From Candidatus Sulfotelmatobacter sp. (lineage in GTDB: Bacteria > Acidobacteriota > Terriglobia > Terriglobales > Acidobacteriaceae): DNA of 64,000 nt. The stretch is taken from positions 100,187 to 164,186 of the forward strand of contig JASHNU010000038.1 in assembly GCA_030041475.1 (NCBI GenBank), in the 5' to 3' direction. The notes beneath the pieces are model-generated. The model made no database searches and was not told the DNA's origin. It was given only the letters and a program-made list of their open reading frames with translations. Positions 10,565 to 19,179 of the stretch are shown here, piece by piece (position 1 is the first letter of the stretch; each line of letters begins with the position of its first letter). Position numbers and translations under genes: made by a program.

Positions 10565-10600
10565 CCCTTCGACACGCTGCGCTCGCTCAGGGCAGGCTTA
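10565..10600 (-). repeat. Dispersed AGCCTGCCCTGAGCGAGC...GTCGAAGGG repeat, copy 1
   Basis: Read on the minus strand this is AAGCCTGCCCTGAGCGAGCG followed by CAGCGTGTCGAAGGG. Very similar copies lie at 11705-11738 (inside the HD-domain gene) and 58210-58253. The element is short and spread through intergenic and genic DNA. Confidence 0.75.
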
Positions 10601-10640
10601 AAGCGGCGGCTGTCCCTACATAAGCTTGCAGATTGTCGAC

Positions 10641-10672
10641 AAAAAGAGCCGGGACCAGAGGATGGTCCCGGC
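10641..10672 (-). terminator. Intrinsic terminator downstream of the XRE regulator
   Basis: Perfect inverted repeat GCCGGGACC (10648-10656) and GGTCCCGGC (10664-10672) around a 7-base loop. On the minus strand it is followed by TCTTTTTG. It lies about 140 bases past the stop of the XRE gene. Confidence 0.7.
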
Positions 10673-10721
10673 AGAGTTGGCTGGTTCGCCCGGAAAACTG
10701 TTGCTCGCCTCGCACTTGATT

Positions 10722-10744
10722 GGTTCGACGCTACGCGTCGAACC
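10722..10744. repeat. Perfect 10-bp palindrome GGTTCGACGC-TAC-GCGTCGAACC
   Basis: Two perfect 10-base arms with a 3-base loop and no U-tract on either side, so it is unlikely to be a terminator. It may be a repetitive extragenic palindrome or a protein-binding site. Confidence 0.6.
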
Positions 10745-10810
10745 GCGCGGTGGCTCGCCCAGATCCTTCGCTTGGCAAACTGCGCCGCGCTCAGGACGAG
10801 ATCCTGTTCT

Positions 10811-11350
10811 TTACGCGCTCCTTCTAGGCCGCACCGTCAAGTCCCGAACCTGGGTCAGGATGCTCGACATCTGCATGCCGTTCAGCTGCGTGACAAAGGG
10901 CAGCAGCTCCGCGATAAACTGATCTTTCATCAGTTCCTTGATTTCTTCCTGGCGGCTGCGTTCGCCGCCGCTGAGGAGTTCGGGCACGGTCACCTCCAGT
11001 GCGCGCGCCAGCCGTTCCAGGGACGACAGCGTGGGCGTGGCCTTCTCGTTCTCGATTTTCGAAACGTAGGTGCGCGGCACCGCCATGCGCCCGGCTAGTT
11101 GCCGCTGGCTGAGCCCGTTGCGCAGGCGCAGCGAACGGATCGAACCGGCCAGGTTCAGGTGCCCGTGGCCGTTGCCGGGCATCGGCATCAAGACCGTTGC
11201 GGCGACCGGAATGGGCTCCGGCTCGGGCTCCTCGTCTAAAGACGCGTGGCAGCGGCGGCAGTTGTTATTAAGGGTGCGGAATTGAACCAGCAGGCAGTGA
11301 TCACAACGAACGACCTCCCGTGAGTCAACCGGGGCAAGAGTCGTAGCCAT
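10811..11350 (-). CDS. XRE-family regulator with N-terminal zinc ribbon
   Basis: A 179-residue predicted DNA-binding regulator. Residues 16-34 carry two CxxC pairs (C16/C19 and C31/C34), a likely zinc ribbon. Residues 67-125 form a Cro/C1-type helix-turn-helix (IRSLRLRNGLSQRQLAGRM, then VSKIENEKATPTLSSLERL). The C-terminal part is helical and charged, perhaps for dimerisation. The ATG at 11350 was chosen because the frame upstream to 11476 has no family-like features. Terminated by the hairpin at 10641-10672. Target genes unknown. Confidence 0.88.
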   Translation of the reverse strand: MATTLAPVDSREVVRCDHCLLVQFRTLNNNCRRCHASLDEEPEPEPIPVAATVLMPMPGNGHGHLNLAGSIRSLRLRNGLSQRQLAGRMAVPRTYVSKIENEKATPTLSSLERLARALEVTVPELLSGGERSRQEEIKELMKDQFIAELLPFVTQLNGMQMSSILTQVRDLTVRPRRSA

Positions 11351-11547
11351 CGAGTTGTGGGAGTGCCAGAGCGGGCCCTCCTTACAGCTTGGCAGCAGGA
11401 GATCTTGGGGGGGGTGGCTCCTGCTGATTCGCCAATCTGCGGCATGCAGCCTGTGGAAGTCAAGGATAAAATGCACAAAAAGCGAGGCATCGCTTGTAGG
11501 AAGGGTGCGGGCAACGCTGGAAAAAGCGCGAAGGAGCGCGCAAAAGC

Positions 11548-12222
11548 ATGATGGATCGTGAAACGGCGTGGGGTTTACTAACTGAGTTCACCCAGTCAGA
11601 AAGTTTGCGCAAGCATGCGCTCGCGGTCGAGGCGTGCATGCGTGCGTGCGCCAACAAATTCGGATGCGAAGCGCACGAACGGGAAGGGCACGACTTGCGC
11701 TTTCAGCCTGCCCTGAGCGAACGAGGTGAGTCGAAGGGTGCCGCAGTTGACGGAAGTTTGCCTGAAGAGCAGTTGTGGGGCATCGTCGGGCTCATTCACG
11801 ACTTCGATTACGAACGCTGGCCGAGCCTCGAGGATCATCCGTACAAAGGCAACGCGATTCTGAAGGAACGCGGTTGGCCGGAGGTCGTCACGCGCGCCAT
11901 CATGAGCCACGCCGAGTACACCGGCGTATCGCGCGACACGCCGATGGAGAAAGCGCTCTTCGCCTGCGACGAACTGGCCGGATTCATCACCGCCGTGGCG
12001 CTCATCAAGCCGGGAAAGTCCCTAGCCGAGGTTGACGCCAAGTCGGTGCGAAAAAGAATGAAGGACAAGGCTTTTGCCCGCAAGGTGAACCGCGATGACA
12101 TTATTCAGGGCGCGGCCGAGCTCGGCGTCGATCTCGATGAACACATTACGTTCTGCATCGAGGCGATGAAACCGATCGCGGCCGAGTTGGGATTGGATGG
12201 CAGCGCGGCGAAGACAGCGTAG
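11548..12222 (+). CDS. HD-domain (HDIG-type) phosphohydrolase-like protein with a repeat-derived insertion
   Basis: A 224-residue protein of the HD superfamily, presumed to hydrolyse a nucleotide or phosphate ester. The HD pair is in LIHDFDYERW (residues 82-91), with another conserved His in IMSHAEYTGV and a later stretch around ALFACDELAGFI. Between the first helix and the HD motif, residues about 41-75 form an insertion not expected in this family; its core (53-64, QPALSERGESKG) is encoded by a copy of the dispersed repeat at 11705-11738. The frame remains open, so the insertion appears tolerated. Start at 11548 or the next ATG at 11551; a GGAG lies upstream. Confidence 0.85.
   Translation: MMDRETAWGLLTEFTQSESLRKHALAVEACMRACANKFGCEAHEREGHDLRFQPALSERGESKGAAVDGSLPEEQLWGIVGLIHDFDYERWPSLEDHPYKGNAILKERGWPEVVTRAIMSHAEYTGVSRDTPMEKALFACDELAGFITAVALIKPGKSLAEVDAKSVRKRMKDKAFARKVNRDDIIQGAAELGVDLDEHITFCIEAMKPIAAELGLDGSAAKTA
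11705..11738 (+). repeat. Dispersed AGCCTGCCCTGAGCGA... repeat, copy 2, inside a gene
   Basis: The bases AGCCTGCCCTGAGCGAACG then AGGTGAGTCGAAGGG match copies at 10565-10600 (reverse) and 58210-58253. This copy lies wholly within the HD-domain coding sequence and is translated as part of an inserted loop. Confidence 0.75.
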
Positions 12223-12420
12223 TGTCTTGCTACGACTTTTGCATCATGCTCTAGCGTTTGCGTTAGGCGAACAGCCAGTGCCGAATCTGCCGCGGCAATA
12301 GTCCGCGCAAATCGCGCGAAACCCTATGCTAGAATTCGCTCACGCTCGGGCGAGAGATCGGCTGCGTCGAGCGCTGCCGAACTTCCCATAACATTTGACT
12401 TCGCTACACTCGGAGTTCCG

Positions 12421-13185
12421 GTGGGCAGTGAAACCAACAAATCAGATCCCAACATCGCGACTGTGACTCTAGCCTGCAGGCAGTGCGGAGCCAATCTCCC
12501 GGAGGGCTCGCAATTCTGCCTGAAATGCGGTAATCCGATCAGCATAGCCGCGAACGCGAAGAAGGCCGATGCGACGGATTCCTCACCCGACGTGGAAATC
12601 CTCCCGCCGCAAGCCGCGCTTAAGCCCCGCAAGCGCCGTCGCGTGTTTCTGTGGGTGATGCTGGCCTTGTTTCTGCTGGCAATCGGATGGGTCGCAACCA
12701 GCGACAACTTCGTGGCGCAAGGGATTCAGGAGTTGATGGGATGGAAGCACGACCAGTCCATCCTGGACACGCCGTTTACGGTGGGGCCGCACACGTTCCG
12801 CTATTACAAGTTTTCCTTGCCGGAAGGCTCGATGAACGTGTCGATCGTAGGCGAATTCACGTCGGCAATGGATACGCGCGGTAGCAAAAAAGACGACAGC
12901 GGCGACAACAACATTGAAGTCTTCGTTTTGAGCGAACCCGCTTTCACGGTGTGGGAGAAGGGATACGCCACCAGCTCAGTCTACGAGAGTGGCCGTGTAG
13001 CGCAAGGCTCGATGCAGAGCGTACTGCCGCCAGGCGCGGGAATTTATTATCTGGTATTCAACAACAAGTTCGCGCCCCGGACCGCGAAGAGCGTCCACGC
13101 TACTGTACTGCTGCGTTACAAGAGCTGGCTGCCGCGGTGGGTCCGGGCGATGAAGGAACGCTTCTGGAGTTGGATCGGAGTCTAA
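12421..13185 (+). CDS. Zinc-ribbon membrane protein of unknown function
   Basis: A 254-residue protein starting from GTG at 12421, seven bases after GGAG. Residues 19-42 are a zinc ribbon (CRQCGANLPEG, then FCLKCGNP). A basic stretch RKRRR (about 73-77) precedes a single membrane helix (about 78-97). The remaining 155 residues should be outside the cytoplasm and contain beta-rich segments such as YYKFSLPEGSMNVSIVGEF, which resemble a lectin-like or galactose-binding-like fold, but I do not recognise the family. Neighbours: HD protein upstream, ftsK convergent 10 bases downstream. Confidence 0.8.
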   Translation: MGSETNKSDPNIATVTLACRQCGANLPEGSQFCLKCGNPISIAANAKKADATDSSPDVEILPPQAALKPRKRRRVFLWVMLALFLLAIGWVATSDNFVAQGIQELMGWKHDQSILDTPFTVGPHTFRYYKFSLPEGSMNVSIVGEFTSAMDTRGSKKDDSGDNNIEVFVLSEPAFTVWEKGYATSSVYESGRVAQGSMQSVLPPGAGIYYLVFNNKFAPRTAKSVHATVLLRYKSWLPRWVRAMKERFWSWIGV

Positions 13186-13195
13186 TCGACTTCCA

Positions 13196-15622
13196 TCACC
13201 GCATCGACTCTTCGATCTCTGAAATCCAGTCAGGACGTTTCAGCACTTCGCGCGGTTTGGGACCATCCGCAGCGCCGACGATGCCATCCTGCTCCATCAG
13301 ATCGATGAGGTGTGCGGCGCGGCCGTAGCCGATGCGCAGGCGGCGCTGCAGCAGGGAAGTCGAGGCCTTGCCGAACTCGACCACTAACTTGACGGCATCG
13401 TTATACATGGGATCGTCTTCGCCTTCGCCGTCTTCGAGCGGACCTCCGTCGTTGGTGCCGATTAGGGGCTCGTCCTTCGGTGCTTCGAGGAAGCGCTCCT
13501 GATACTCAGCGGCGCCCTGCGCCTTCCAGAACTCAACCACGGCAGCGATTTCCTTTTCGGTGACAAACGGCGCGTGCAGCCGATGCACGCGCGCCGAGCC
13601 CGAGGGCAGATAGAGCAAGTCGCCCTTGCCGAGCAGAGCCTCGGCGCCGTTGGCGTCGAGAATGGTGCGCGAGTCGACTTTCGTGGCCACGCGGAACGAC
13701 ACGCGCGCGGGGAAATTCGCCTTGATCAATCCCGTAATCACATCGACCGACGGCCGCTGCGTCGCAAGCACTAGGTGGATGCCGACGGCGCGCGCCATCT
13801 GCGCCAGCCGCGTAATCGATTCCTCGACATTCGACGAATCGAGCATCATCAGATCGGCCAGTTCGTCGATGATGATGACAATGTAGGGGATCGGCCTGTC
13901 GTCGGTCTCTGATTCTTCCGCGAACAGGCTGGGCGTTTCCGACTGATCAAACAGCCGGTTGTACTGATCAATGTTGCGCACGCCTTTCGAGGCCAGCAGC
14001 TTCAGCCGGCGCTCCATTTCGCGGACGGCGTTGCGCAGTGCATTGGCTGCGACTTTCGGCTCGGTGATGATCGGCGTGTAGAGGTGCGGGACGCCTTCGT
14101 AGTTGCCGAGTTCGAGCCGCTTCGGGTCGACCAGAATTAGCCGCACCTGATCGGGCGTCGCCTTGTACAGGATCGACATGATCATGGCGTTGATGGCCAC
14201 GCTCTTGCCCGTTCCCGTCGAACCCGCGATCAGAAGGTGCGGCATGCCGGTCAGTTCAGCGGTGACGATGCGGCCGTTGATGTCCTTGCCCATCGCCAGC
14301 GTGAGCTTCGATTTCGAGCCGAGGAATTCCTGCGACTCGATGTTCTCCCTCAGCCAGATGATCTCGCGCTGGCGGTTCGGCACTTGAATCCCGACCGTAC
14401 TTTTGCCCGGCATGCGCTCGACCAAAATGCTTTCGGCCTTGAGCGCGAGGCAGAGGTCGTCGACAAGATTCGTGATGCGGCTGTATTTGACGCCGGCTTC
14501 GGGCTTGAATTCGAACGTGGTAACGACCGGGCCGGGATTGATCTGCGTGACTTGGCCGTGCACGTCGAACTCGCTGTACTTTTCCGTCAAGACCTGCGCC
14601 AGCAGCTTCAGTTCGTCGGCATCCACGGCCTGCTGCTCGTCGGGGCGCTGCAGCAGGCTGCTCGAGGGCAGTTTGTAGCCGCCGGCAATGCGCGGCATCG
14701 TGGTCTTGGCCTTGTGCCCGCTGTCGGCACGCTCGGCAACCTCGGGGTCGGTCTGGGTCTCCGTGGTTGGCGCGAGAGAGTCCGCCAGAATTCCGCCGCT
14801 AGGGGCCGCCTGGAGTGCGGGCTTCTCCGCGTTCTCTTCGGCGGCTTTTCCTTCGCCAAACATGCGCTCGATACCGGTTCGGCGCTGCTGAGTGGCAGTT
14901 CCGGGTTGCTCTGTGGCTGGTTGCGGACGCGATGGGATCAACTGCGTCTTCACCACTGGCTTCGAGATGCGGCGTTGCTCCAGTTCTTTTTGCTGACGCT
15001 TGCGGGCCCGATCCTCCTGCCAGTCCTTGTAGCGATTCCACAATGCAGTTGTGAAAGCAAAGCGCGTCGGCGCCCACAATTGAATGGAGGAGAAGGAAAA
15101 TGCCGTCGAGAGATACAACGCGACTGCCAGGATCGTAGAGCAAACAATGTACGCTCCCACAAGATTCAAATAGTGAATGAGGAAGTCGCCTACCACGCGG
15201 CCGAGCAGGCCTTCAATTGGAATCACATGCAGCCAGCGCAAATGTCCTGGCAGCAGCGCGAGCAGCGCGGGCACAAACATCACCAGCCAGATTCCGCCCA
15301 GGCTCTTGGCAATGGGCGACTGTACTTTGATCGAACGAAACCAGCGCAAGCCGAGCATCGTGGGGAAGATGGCGAGCAGAAATGCACCGACGCCAAAGAA
15401 CTGCAACAGAGCATCGGCGGTATAGGCGCCCACTACGCCGATCCAGTTTCGGGCGGCGTGCGAGCCGGTCAGTACGGATGCGCTGTTCCACGACGGATCG
15501 AGCGGCGAATAGGACGCGAGCGAGAGGAAAAGGAGGACCGCAGAGACACATAGCAGGAATCCGACCAGCTCGTTGAGCCGCCGGTTCCCGGTGGGCACAA
15601 AAATTGTCGCCAGATAATCCAT
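13196..15622 (-). CDS. ftsK: DNA translocase FtsK/SpoIIIE
   Basis: Septal DNA pump that clears chromosomes during division. N-terminal four membrane segments (about 20-165), a linker rich in Gln/Pro/Glu, then the motor: LLIAGSTGTGKSVAINAMI (Walker A) around residue 467 and IVIIIDELADLMM (Walker B). The end carries the gamma winged-helix domain (DAVKLVVEFGKASTSLLQRR, RAAHLIDLMEQDGIVG) that reads KOPS-type sites. The ATG at 15622 gives MDYLATIFVP; the frame stays open to a TTG at 15655 but that start lies too close to its GGAGG. About 808 residues, full length. Confidence 0.96.
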   Translation of the reverse strand: MDYLATIFVPTGNRRLNELVGFLLCVSAVLLFLSLASYSPLDPSWNSASVLTGSHAARNWIGVVGAYTADALLQFFGVGAFLLAIFPTMLGLRWFRSIKVQSPIAKSLGGIWLVMFVPALLALLPGHLRWLHVIPIEGLLGRVVGDFLIHYLNLVGAYIVCSTILAVALYLSTAFSFSSIQLWAPTRFAFTTALWNRYKDWQEDRARKRQQKELEQRRISKPVVKTQLIPSRPQPATEQPGTATQQRRTGIERMFGEGKAAEENAEKPALQAAPSGGILADSLAPTTETQTDPEVAERADSGHKAKTTMPRIAGGYKLPSSSLLQRPDEQQAVDADELKLLAQVLTEKYSEFDVHGQVTQINPGPVVTTFEFKPEAGVKYSRITNLVDDLCLALKAESILVERMPGKSTVGIQVPNRQREIIWLRENIESQEFLGSKSKLTLAMGKDINGRIVTAELTGMPHLLIAGSTGTGKSVAINAMIMSILYKATPDQVRLILVDPKRLELGNYEGVPHLYTPIITEPKVAANALRNAVREMERRLKLLASKGVRNIDQYNRLFDQSETPSLFAEESETDDRPIPYIVIIIDELADLMMLDSSNVEESITRLAQMARAVGIHLVLATQRPSVDVITGLIKANFPARVSFRVATKVDSRTILDANGAEALLGKGDLLYLPSGSARVHRLHAPFVTEKEIAAVVEFWKAQGAAEYQERFLEAPKDEPLIGTNDGGPLEDGEGEDDPMYNDAVKLVVEFGKASTSLLQRRLRIGYGRAAHLIDLMEQDGIVGAADGPKPREVLKRPDWISEIEESMR

Positions 15623-15772
15623 GAAGGCCGGAATTACCCACCGGAGATACCACAACCCTCCGGTGCCGCAATCGGCCAGAGCCCTTACATTATGCCAAGA
15701 AGCCGCGGTTCGGACAATCGGGGAATTGCGGCGTAGTACTCAGGTGGTTTCCCGGCCTAGGTAGTCACCCAA

Positions 15773-16645
15773 TTACTGCAGATGCATCGCGAACGCCAGC
15801 GCAATCACGACCACGCCCGCCACGATGCGATAAACGATGAACACACGCAAACTGTTCGACTGCAGGTAACGGATCAACCAGGCGATCGCGGCATAGCCCA
15901 CCAGCGCGGAGACGAGGATGCCAACCAGTACCGGCATTTGCATGTCGTGCGGCAGGCCTTCTTTGTGAAGCTCGTGAGCCTTGAGCAGTGCTGCGCCGGC
16001 GATGAGCGGCGTTGAAAGCAGGAAGCTGAAGCGGACTGCAGCTTCGCGGGTCAGGTTGCGGAACAGGCCCGCAGTAATGGTTGAGCCCGAGCGCGAAACG
16101 CCCGGGATGAGCGCAAAAGCCTGAGCCACGCCGATCACGAGGGAATCGACGAGAGAAATCTGCGTGAGCGGCTTGGCGAGCGTGCCAACCGTCTCCCCGA
16201 GCCACATCAGAAGGGCCACGATGATCAGAGCACCCGCGATCAGAAATATATGCTCGCGGAAGTATTCTTCGGCATTGTGCTCCAGCAGTTTGCCGGCAAT
16301 GCCGCCTGGAATCGTCGCGATAGCCAGAAACCAGAGCAGCATGCGCTCTTCCTTCTGCTCTTCGACAGTCAGGTTCGCATCGGAAGCTCCGGACTCCGAG
16401 AAGCGAACCACCTTCCCTCCGAGCGCCGCGCGCACGATCTGGAACCAGGTTCGGCGAAAGTAAAACAACACCGAAAGCAGCGTGCCGAAATGCAGCGCAA
16501 CGTCAAAGCTGAGCTCGTGGGCCGGCGAGAGCTCGTTCCAGCCGAGCAGGCGCCGCACGATGATGAGGTGTCCGGAACTCGAAATGGGGATGAATTCCCC
16601 CAGTCCTTGAACGATGGCTAGAACCACTGCTTGATAGATGGGCAA
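15773..16645 (-). CDS. uppP: Undecaprenyl-diphosphatase (UppP/BacA)
   Basis: Membrane enzyme that dephosphorylates undecaprenyl diphosphate so the lipid carrier can be reused. Signature motifs QGLGEFIPISSSGH (residues 13-26) and LIPGVSRSGSTITAGL are both present, with seven to eight hydrophobic segments and 290 residues, slightly longer than average. The apparent start is TTG at 16645. Works in the same lipid-carrier cycle as UppS encoded at 8.5-9.4 kb. Confidence 0.96.
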   Translation of the reverse strand: MPIYQAVVLAIVQGLGEFIPISSSGHLIIVRRLLGWNELSPAHELSFDVALHFGTLLSVLFYFRRTWFQIVRAALGGKVVRFSESGASDANLTVEEQKEERMLLWFLAIATIPGGIAGKLLEHNAEEYFREHIFLIAGALIIVALLMWLGETVGTLAKPLTQISLVDSLVIGVAQAFALIPGVSRSGSTITAGLFRNLTREAAVRFSFLLSTPLIAGAALLKAHELHKEGLPHDMQMPVLVGILVSALVGYAAIAWLIRYLQSNSLRVFIVYRIVAGVVVIALAFAMHLQ

Positions 16646-16758
16646 GGTCAGTCCGTGTTTCGATCAGGATGGTGCGACGAATGTAAAAGATAAAAGAGAG
16701 TCTTCGTGCGCGCAAGGGCAAGATGGCGGGCGCTCCAGCCGCCCGAATTTCGCCGCGA

Positions 16759-17070
16759 TCATCTCAACTTTTTCCTTCGATAGATCACCATCGCGCGCAC
16801 ACTGGCATAAAGCGCGGCGTTCATGATAGCAACCAGTATCCAAAGAAAATATGAGAGGCGCGTGCCGATTTCCACGTCTCGGACAAAAATCCATAACAAC
16901 GAGGGAGGGCAGAGGACAACGAAGGCGAGCATCGCGACCGGGTTGGGCGCGTGGGACCAGGCCTCCAGAATAAGCCGATAGGAGAAAAGCGCAGCGGTGA
17001 CTCCGAAGCCTAACTTTGCGAAGCGAAAAATGGCACGAAGATGAGGAGGCATAAAGTCAGTTGCTGGCAT
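16759..17070 (-). CDS. Small three-helix membrane protein, unknown
   Basis: About 103 residues with three hydrophobic segments (AKLGFGVTAALFSYRLIL, AMLAFVVLCPPSLLWIFV and SYFLWILVAIMNAALYASV) and a basic C-terminus YRRKKLR. The ATG at 17070 overlaps the end of the upstream SH3/TPR-like gene, suggesting coupling. I do not recognise a family. Confidence 0.6.
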   Translation of the reverse strand: MPATDFMPPHLRAIFRFAKLGFGVTAALFSYRLILEAWSHAPNPVAMLAFVVLCPPSLLWIFVRDVEIGTRLSYFLWILVAIMNAALYASVRAMVIYRRKKLR

Positions 17071-18022
17071 TCCCCCAGGTAGGCACGCCTTGCTGCACAT
17101 CGAAGATCAGCTTTTGGGCCCGCAGGGCCCAGTCGCTTTGTCCATATTGACTCACGATCTTCTGCGCCAGGGCAAGCGAGCGGTTCTTCGATTCCTCTGA
17201 TTTTTTCTGATTCGCCTCCGTCTTATAGATTTCAATCAGTGCCGAGCGCCGCCAGGCGGCATCATACAACGCTTCGGGAGCGGCGGGAGACTGTTCGTGC
17301 TCCTTGGTGTAGTTCTCGTACAGGTCGGCCTCCTTGTCCGGACACTTTGACCCGCCCTGCCAGTCGCCGCAAAGTTTGTTTTCGATGAGGTGAAATGCGG
17401 CGAGATCGGCCCATTTGGTGCCGGGAAATTTTTTTTCCACCAGCCGCATCCACTGCTCGTCGATCTGGCCGCGCATATACGCTTCGCGCTCGCGGGCTGA
17501 TGGTCGCGTCATCACATCGGAACGCTCAATCTGCCAGCGAATATCGGCCGCGCGGTATAGGCCCTCGGCCGCGAGGGGCGACGCGGGAAACAGATCGTAG
17601 ACGCGGTAGTAGAGCCGCATCGCGTCCTGTGCCGCATCGCGGCGGCCGCGGCGGCGGCTGGCCTGATCCTCAGAATCGGCGGCCTCGCCGAAGACAATCT
17701 TGTCGCCGTTGGGCGTGGAGTTCGTCACCAGCGCCTTGCTCGAGACCCATCCGGTGACAGTTTTGCCGCGCGATTCGGGGTCGTCTTCGTCGGCGTCGCG
17801 CCGAGGTTCCTTCAGGATCGCCTCCACGTGAACCCAGTCGTGGGTCGAGTCGAGGATGATGAGCTCGTGTCCGCGTTCCGCGTCGCCGAGCTTGGCGGCG
17901 TCGGCGCTGGGGGATATGTGGATGGATTCCTCGGCCACCAGTGTGCCGCGTGGGGCTTGCGCGCACACGAGGCTGGTGAAAAACAGCGATGCAACAGCAA
18001 GAAGGGCGACGCGCGGATTCAT
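17057..18022 (-). CDS. Secreted protein with bacterial SH3-like and TPR-like regions
   Basis: A 321-residue exported protein: signal peptide MNPRVALLAVASLFFTSLVCAQA, then an SH3b-like segment (about 25-100) in which HDWVHVEAI and GWVSSKALVT are the typical strands, a basic linker (RRRGRR), and helical TPR/BamD-like repeats from about residue 128 (LYYRVYDLFPASPLAAEGLYRAADI; YENYTKEHEQSPAAPEALYDAA). Such proteins often sit in the periplasm near the cell wall. Function not known. It overlaps the small membrane protein gene downstream by 14 bases. Confidence 0.75.
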   Translation of the reverse strand: MNPRVALLAVASLFFTSLVCAQAPRGTLVAEESIHISPSADAAKLGDAERGHELIILDSTHDWVHVEAILKEPRRDADEDDPESRGKTVTGWVSSKALVTNSTPNGDKIVFGEAADSEDQASRRRGRRDAAQDAMRLYYRVYDLFPASPLAAEGLYRAADIRWQIERSDVMTRPSAREREAYMRGQIDEQWMRLVEKKFPGTKWADLAAFHLIENKLCGDWQGGSKCPDKEADLYENYTKEHEQSPAAPEALYDAAWRRSALIEIYKTEANQKKSEESKNRSLALAQKIVSQYGQSDWALRAQKLIFDVQQGVPTWGNASN

Positions 18023-18061
18023 ACTTAGATTATTCGCTGGATGCGAATTGCTTGCAACGGG

Positions 18062-19072
18062 TCATGATCGGTGCAGTTGCTCAAGCATGTCGGGCTCGAT
18101 GTTTCCGCCGCTGATGATGGCGACGTTGAACTTCGTTCTTGGGAGTTGGTCGGCGTGGAACAGGAATCCAGCGGTGGCAACGGCGCCGCTGGGTTCAGCT
18201 ACCGTCGCGGGATTTGCGGCCAGAAGTTTCATGGCTTGGCAAATTTCGTCTTCGGTCACGGTGATGATGTCGTCGACAAACGCGCGGATGTGCTCGAAGT
18301 TGATCGGGCCGATGGATTGGGTGCGCAGTCCGTCGGCGATGGTACGCGAAACCTGCTCGGCGGGGAACTGGACAATCTTTCCTGCGCGCAGGCTGGCCTG
18401 AGCGTCGGCGGCGAGTTCCGGTTCCACGCCGATGACTTTGATTTTGGGGTTCGTCAGTTTGATGGCGGCGGCGACGCCGGAGATGAGGCCTCCGCCGCCG
18501 ACGGGGCTCAGCACGGTTTCCGCTTCGGGCAGATCTTCGAGGATCTCGAGGCCGATGGTGCCTTGGCCGGCGATGATTTTTTCGTCGTTGTAGGGAGGGA
18601 CGATGGCGTAGCCATGGTGGGCAGCCAGTTCCTCGGCTTTAGCTTTCCGCTCGTCGCTCCCCGTGCCGACGACGACGATTTCCGCGCCCAGCTTGGCCGT
18701 GGCGTCGCGCTTGATGGCGGGCGCGTTGTTGGGCATAACGATGACGGCTTTGACGCCAAGAGCGCGGGCCGCGTAGGCGACGCCCTGCGCATGATTGCCG
18801 GAGGAGTAAGAGATGACACCGCGTTTTCTTTCTGTGTCCGAGAGGGAGGCGATTTTGTTGTAGGCTCCGCGCAGCTTGAATGCGCCGATGGGCTGCTGGT
18901 TTTCGGGCTTGAGGAGGAGGCGGCGATCAGCGTGCGCAGTTCCCACGTCTCGCAAAGGCGGCGAGACGTGGGGCATCCCATTCATTGCAGAGTTGAATTC
19001 GATCAGGTGAGTGCGGACGGTGATGCCGCGGAGGAGGGATTGGGCAGAGAGGAACTCGGAAAGGGTGATCAT
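18062..19072 (-). CDS. PLP-dependent threonine dehydratase / serine racemase-like enzyme with a palindrome-encoded insertion
   Basis: Fold-type II PLP enzyme that deaminates threonine or serine (or racemises serine). The PLP lysine is in PIGAFKLRGAYN (Lys66); the phosphate-binding Gly loop is SPVGGGGLISGV, and SSGNHAQGVA binds substrate. The family normally runs from RTPL straight to LKxENxQ with a short loop; here residues 30-49 form an extended segment, and residues 33-44 (MPHVSPPLRDVG) are encoded by a perfect palindrome at 18942-18972. In addition RTPL reads RTHL. The catalytic residues remain. At 336 residues it lacks the regulatory ACT domain of biosynthetic IlvA. Confidence 0.9.
   Translation of the reverse strand: MITLSEFLSAQSLLRGITVRTHLIEFNSAMNGMPHVSPPLRDVGTAHADRRLLLKPENQQPIGAFKLRGAYNKIASLSDTERKRGVISYSSGNHAQGVAYAARALGVKAVIVMPNNAPAIKRDATAKLGAEIVVVGTGSDERKAKAEELAAHHGYAIVPPYNDEKIIAGQGTIGLEILEDLPEAETVLSPVGGGGLISGVAAAIKLTNPKIKVIGVEPELAADAQASLRAGKIVQFPAEQVSRTIADGLRTQSIGPINFEHIRAFVDDIITVTEDEICQAMKLLAANPATVAEPSGAVATAGFLFHADQLPRTKFNVAIISGGNIEPDMLEQLHRS
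18942..18972. repeat. Perfect 12-bp palindrome CCCACGTCTCGC / GCGAGACGTGGG within a gene
   Basis: The 12-base arms (18942-18953 and 18961-18972) are perfect inverted copies around a 7-base loop. The element lies inside the threonine dehydratase gene, exactly where the protein has an unusual insertion, so it looks like a mobile palindromic repeat that inserted in frame. Confidence 0.75.
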
Positions 19073-19179
19073 TTTCTACAGATCGCTTCTTAGGACCTTC
19101 AAGTGGCTGTGTTTGGGTAAGCGCATTGAGATCGGGCTTGATTCCCCCCTCAAGATCAGCCTCTAAGATGACTAGCAAA

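Larger units (their letters stand above)
10495..10810. other. Intergenic stretch rich in repeats, no gene seen
   Basis: This 316-base gap between the HtrA-like gene and the XRE regulator contains a GCCCTGAGCGAG-type repeat (10565-10600), an intrinsic terminator for the XRE gene (10641-10672) and a perfect palindrome (10722-10744). No open frame in it looks coding. Confidence 0.6.

Noticed and set aside
14237..15553. 438-residue open frame antisense to ftsK
   Set aside because: Fully opposite ftsK, Arg/Gln/Leu-biased, no family features.
16664..16894. 76-residue open frame between uppP and the small membrane protein
   Set aside because: Mostly overlaps the better-supported three-helix membrane protein and has no features of its own.
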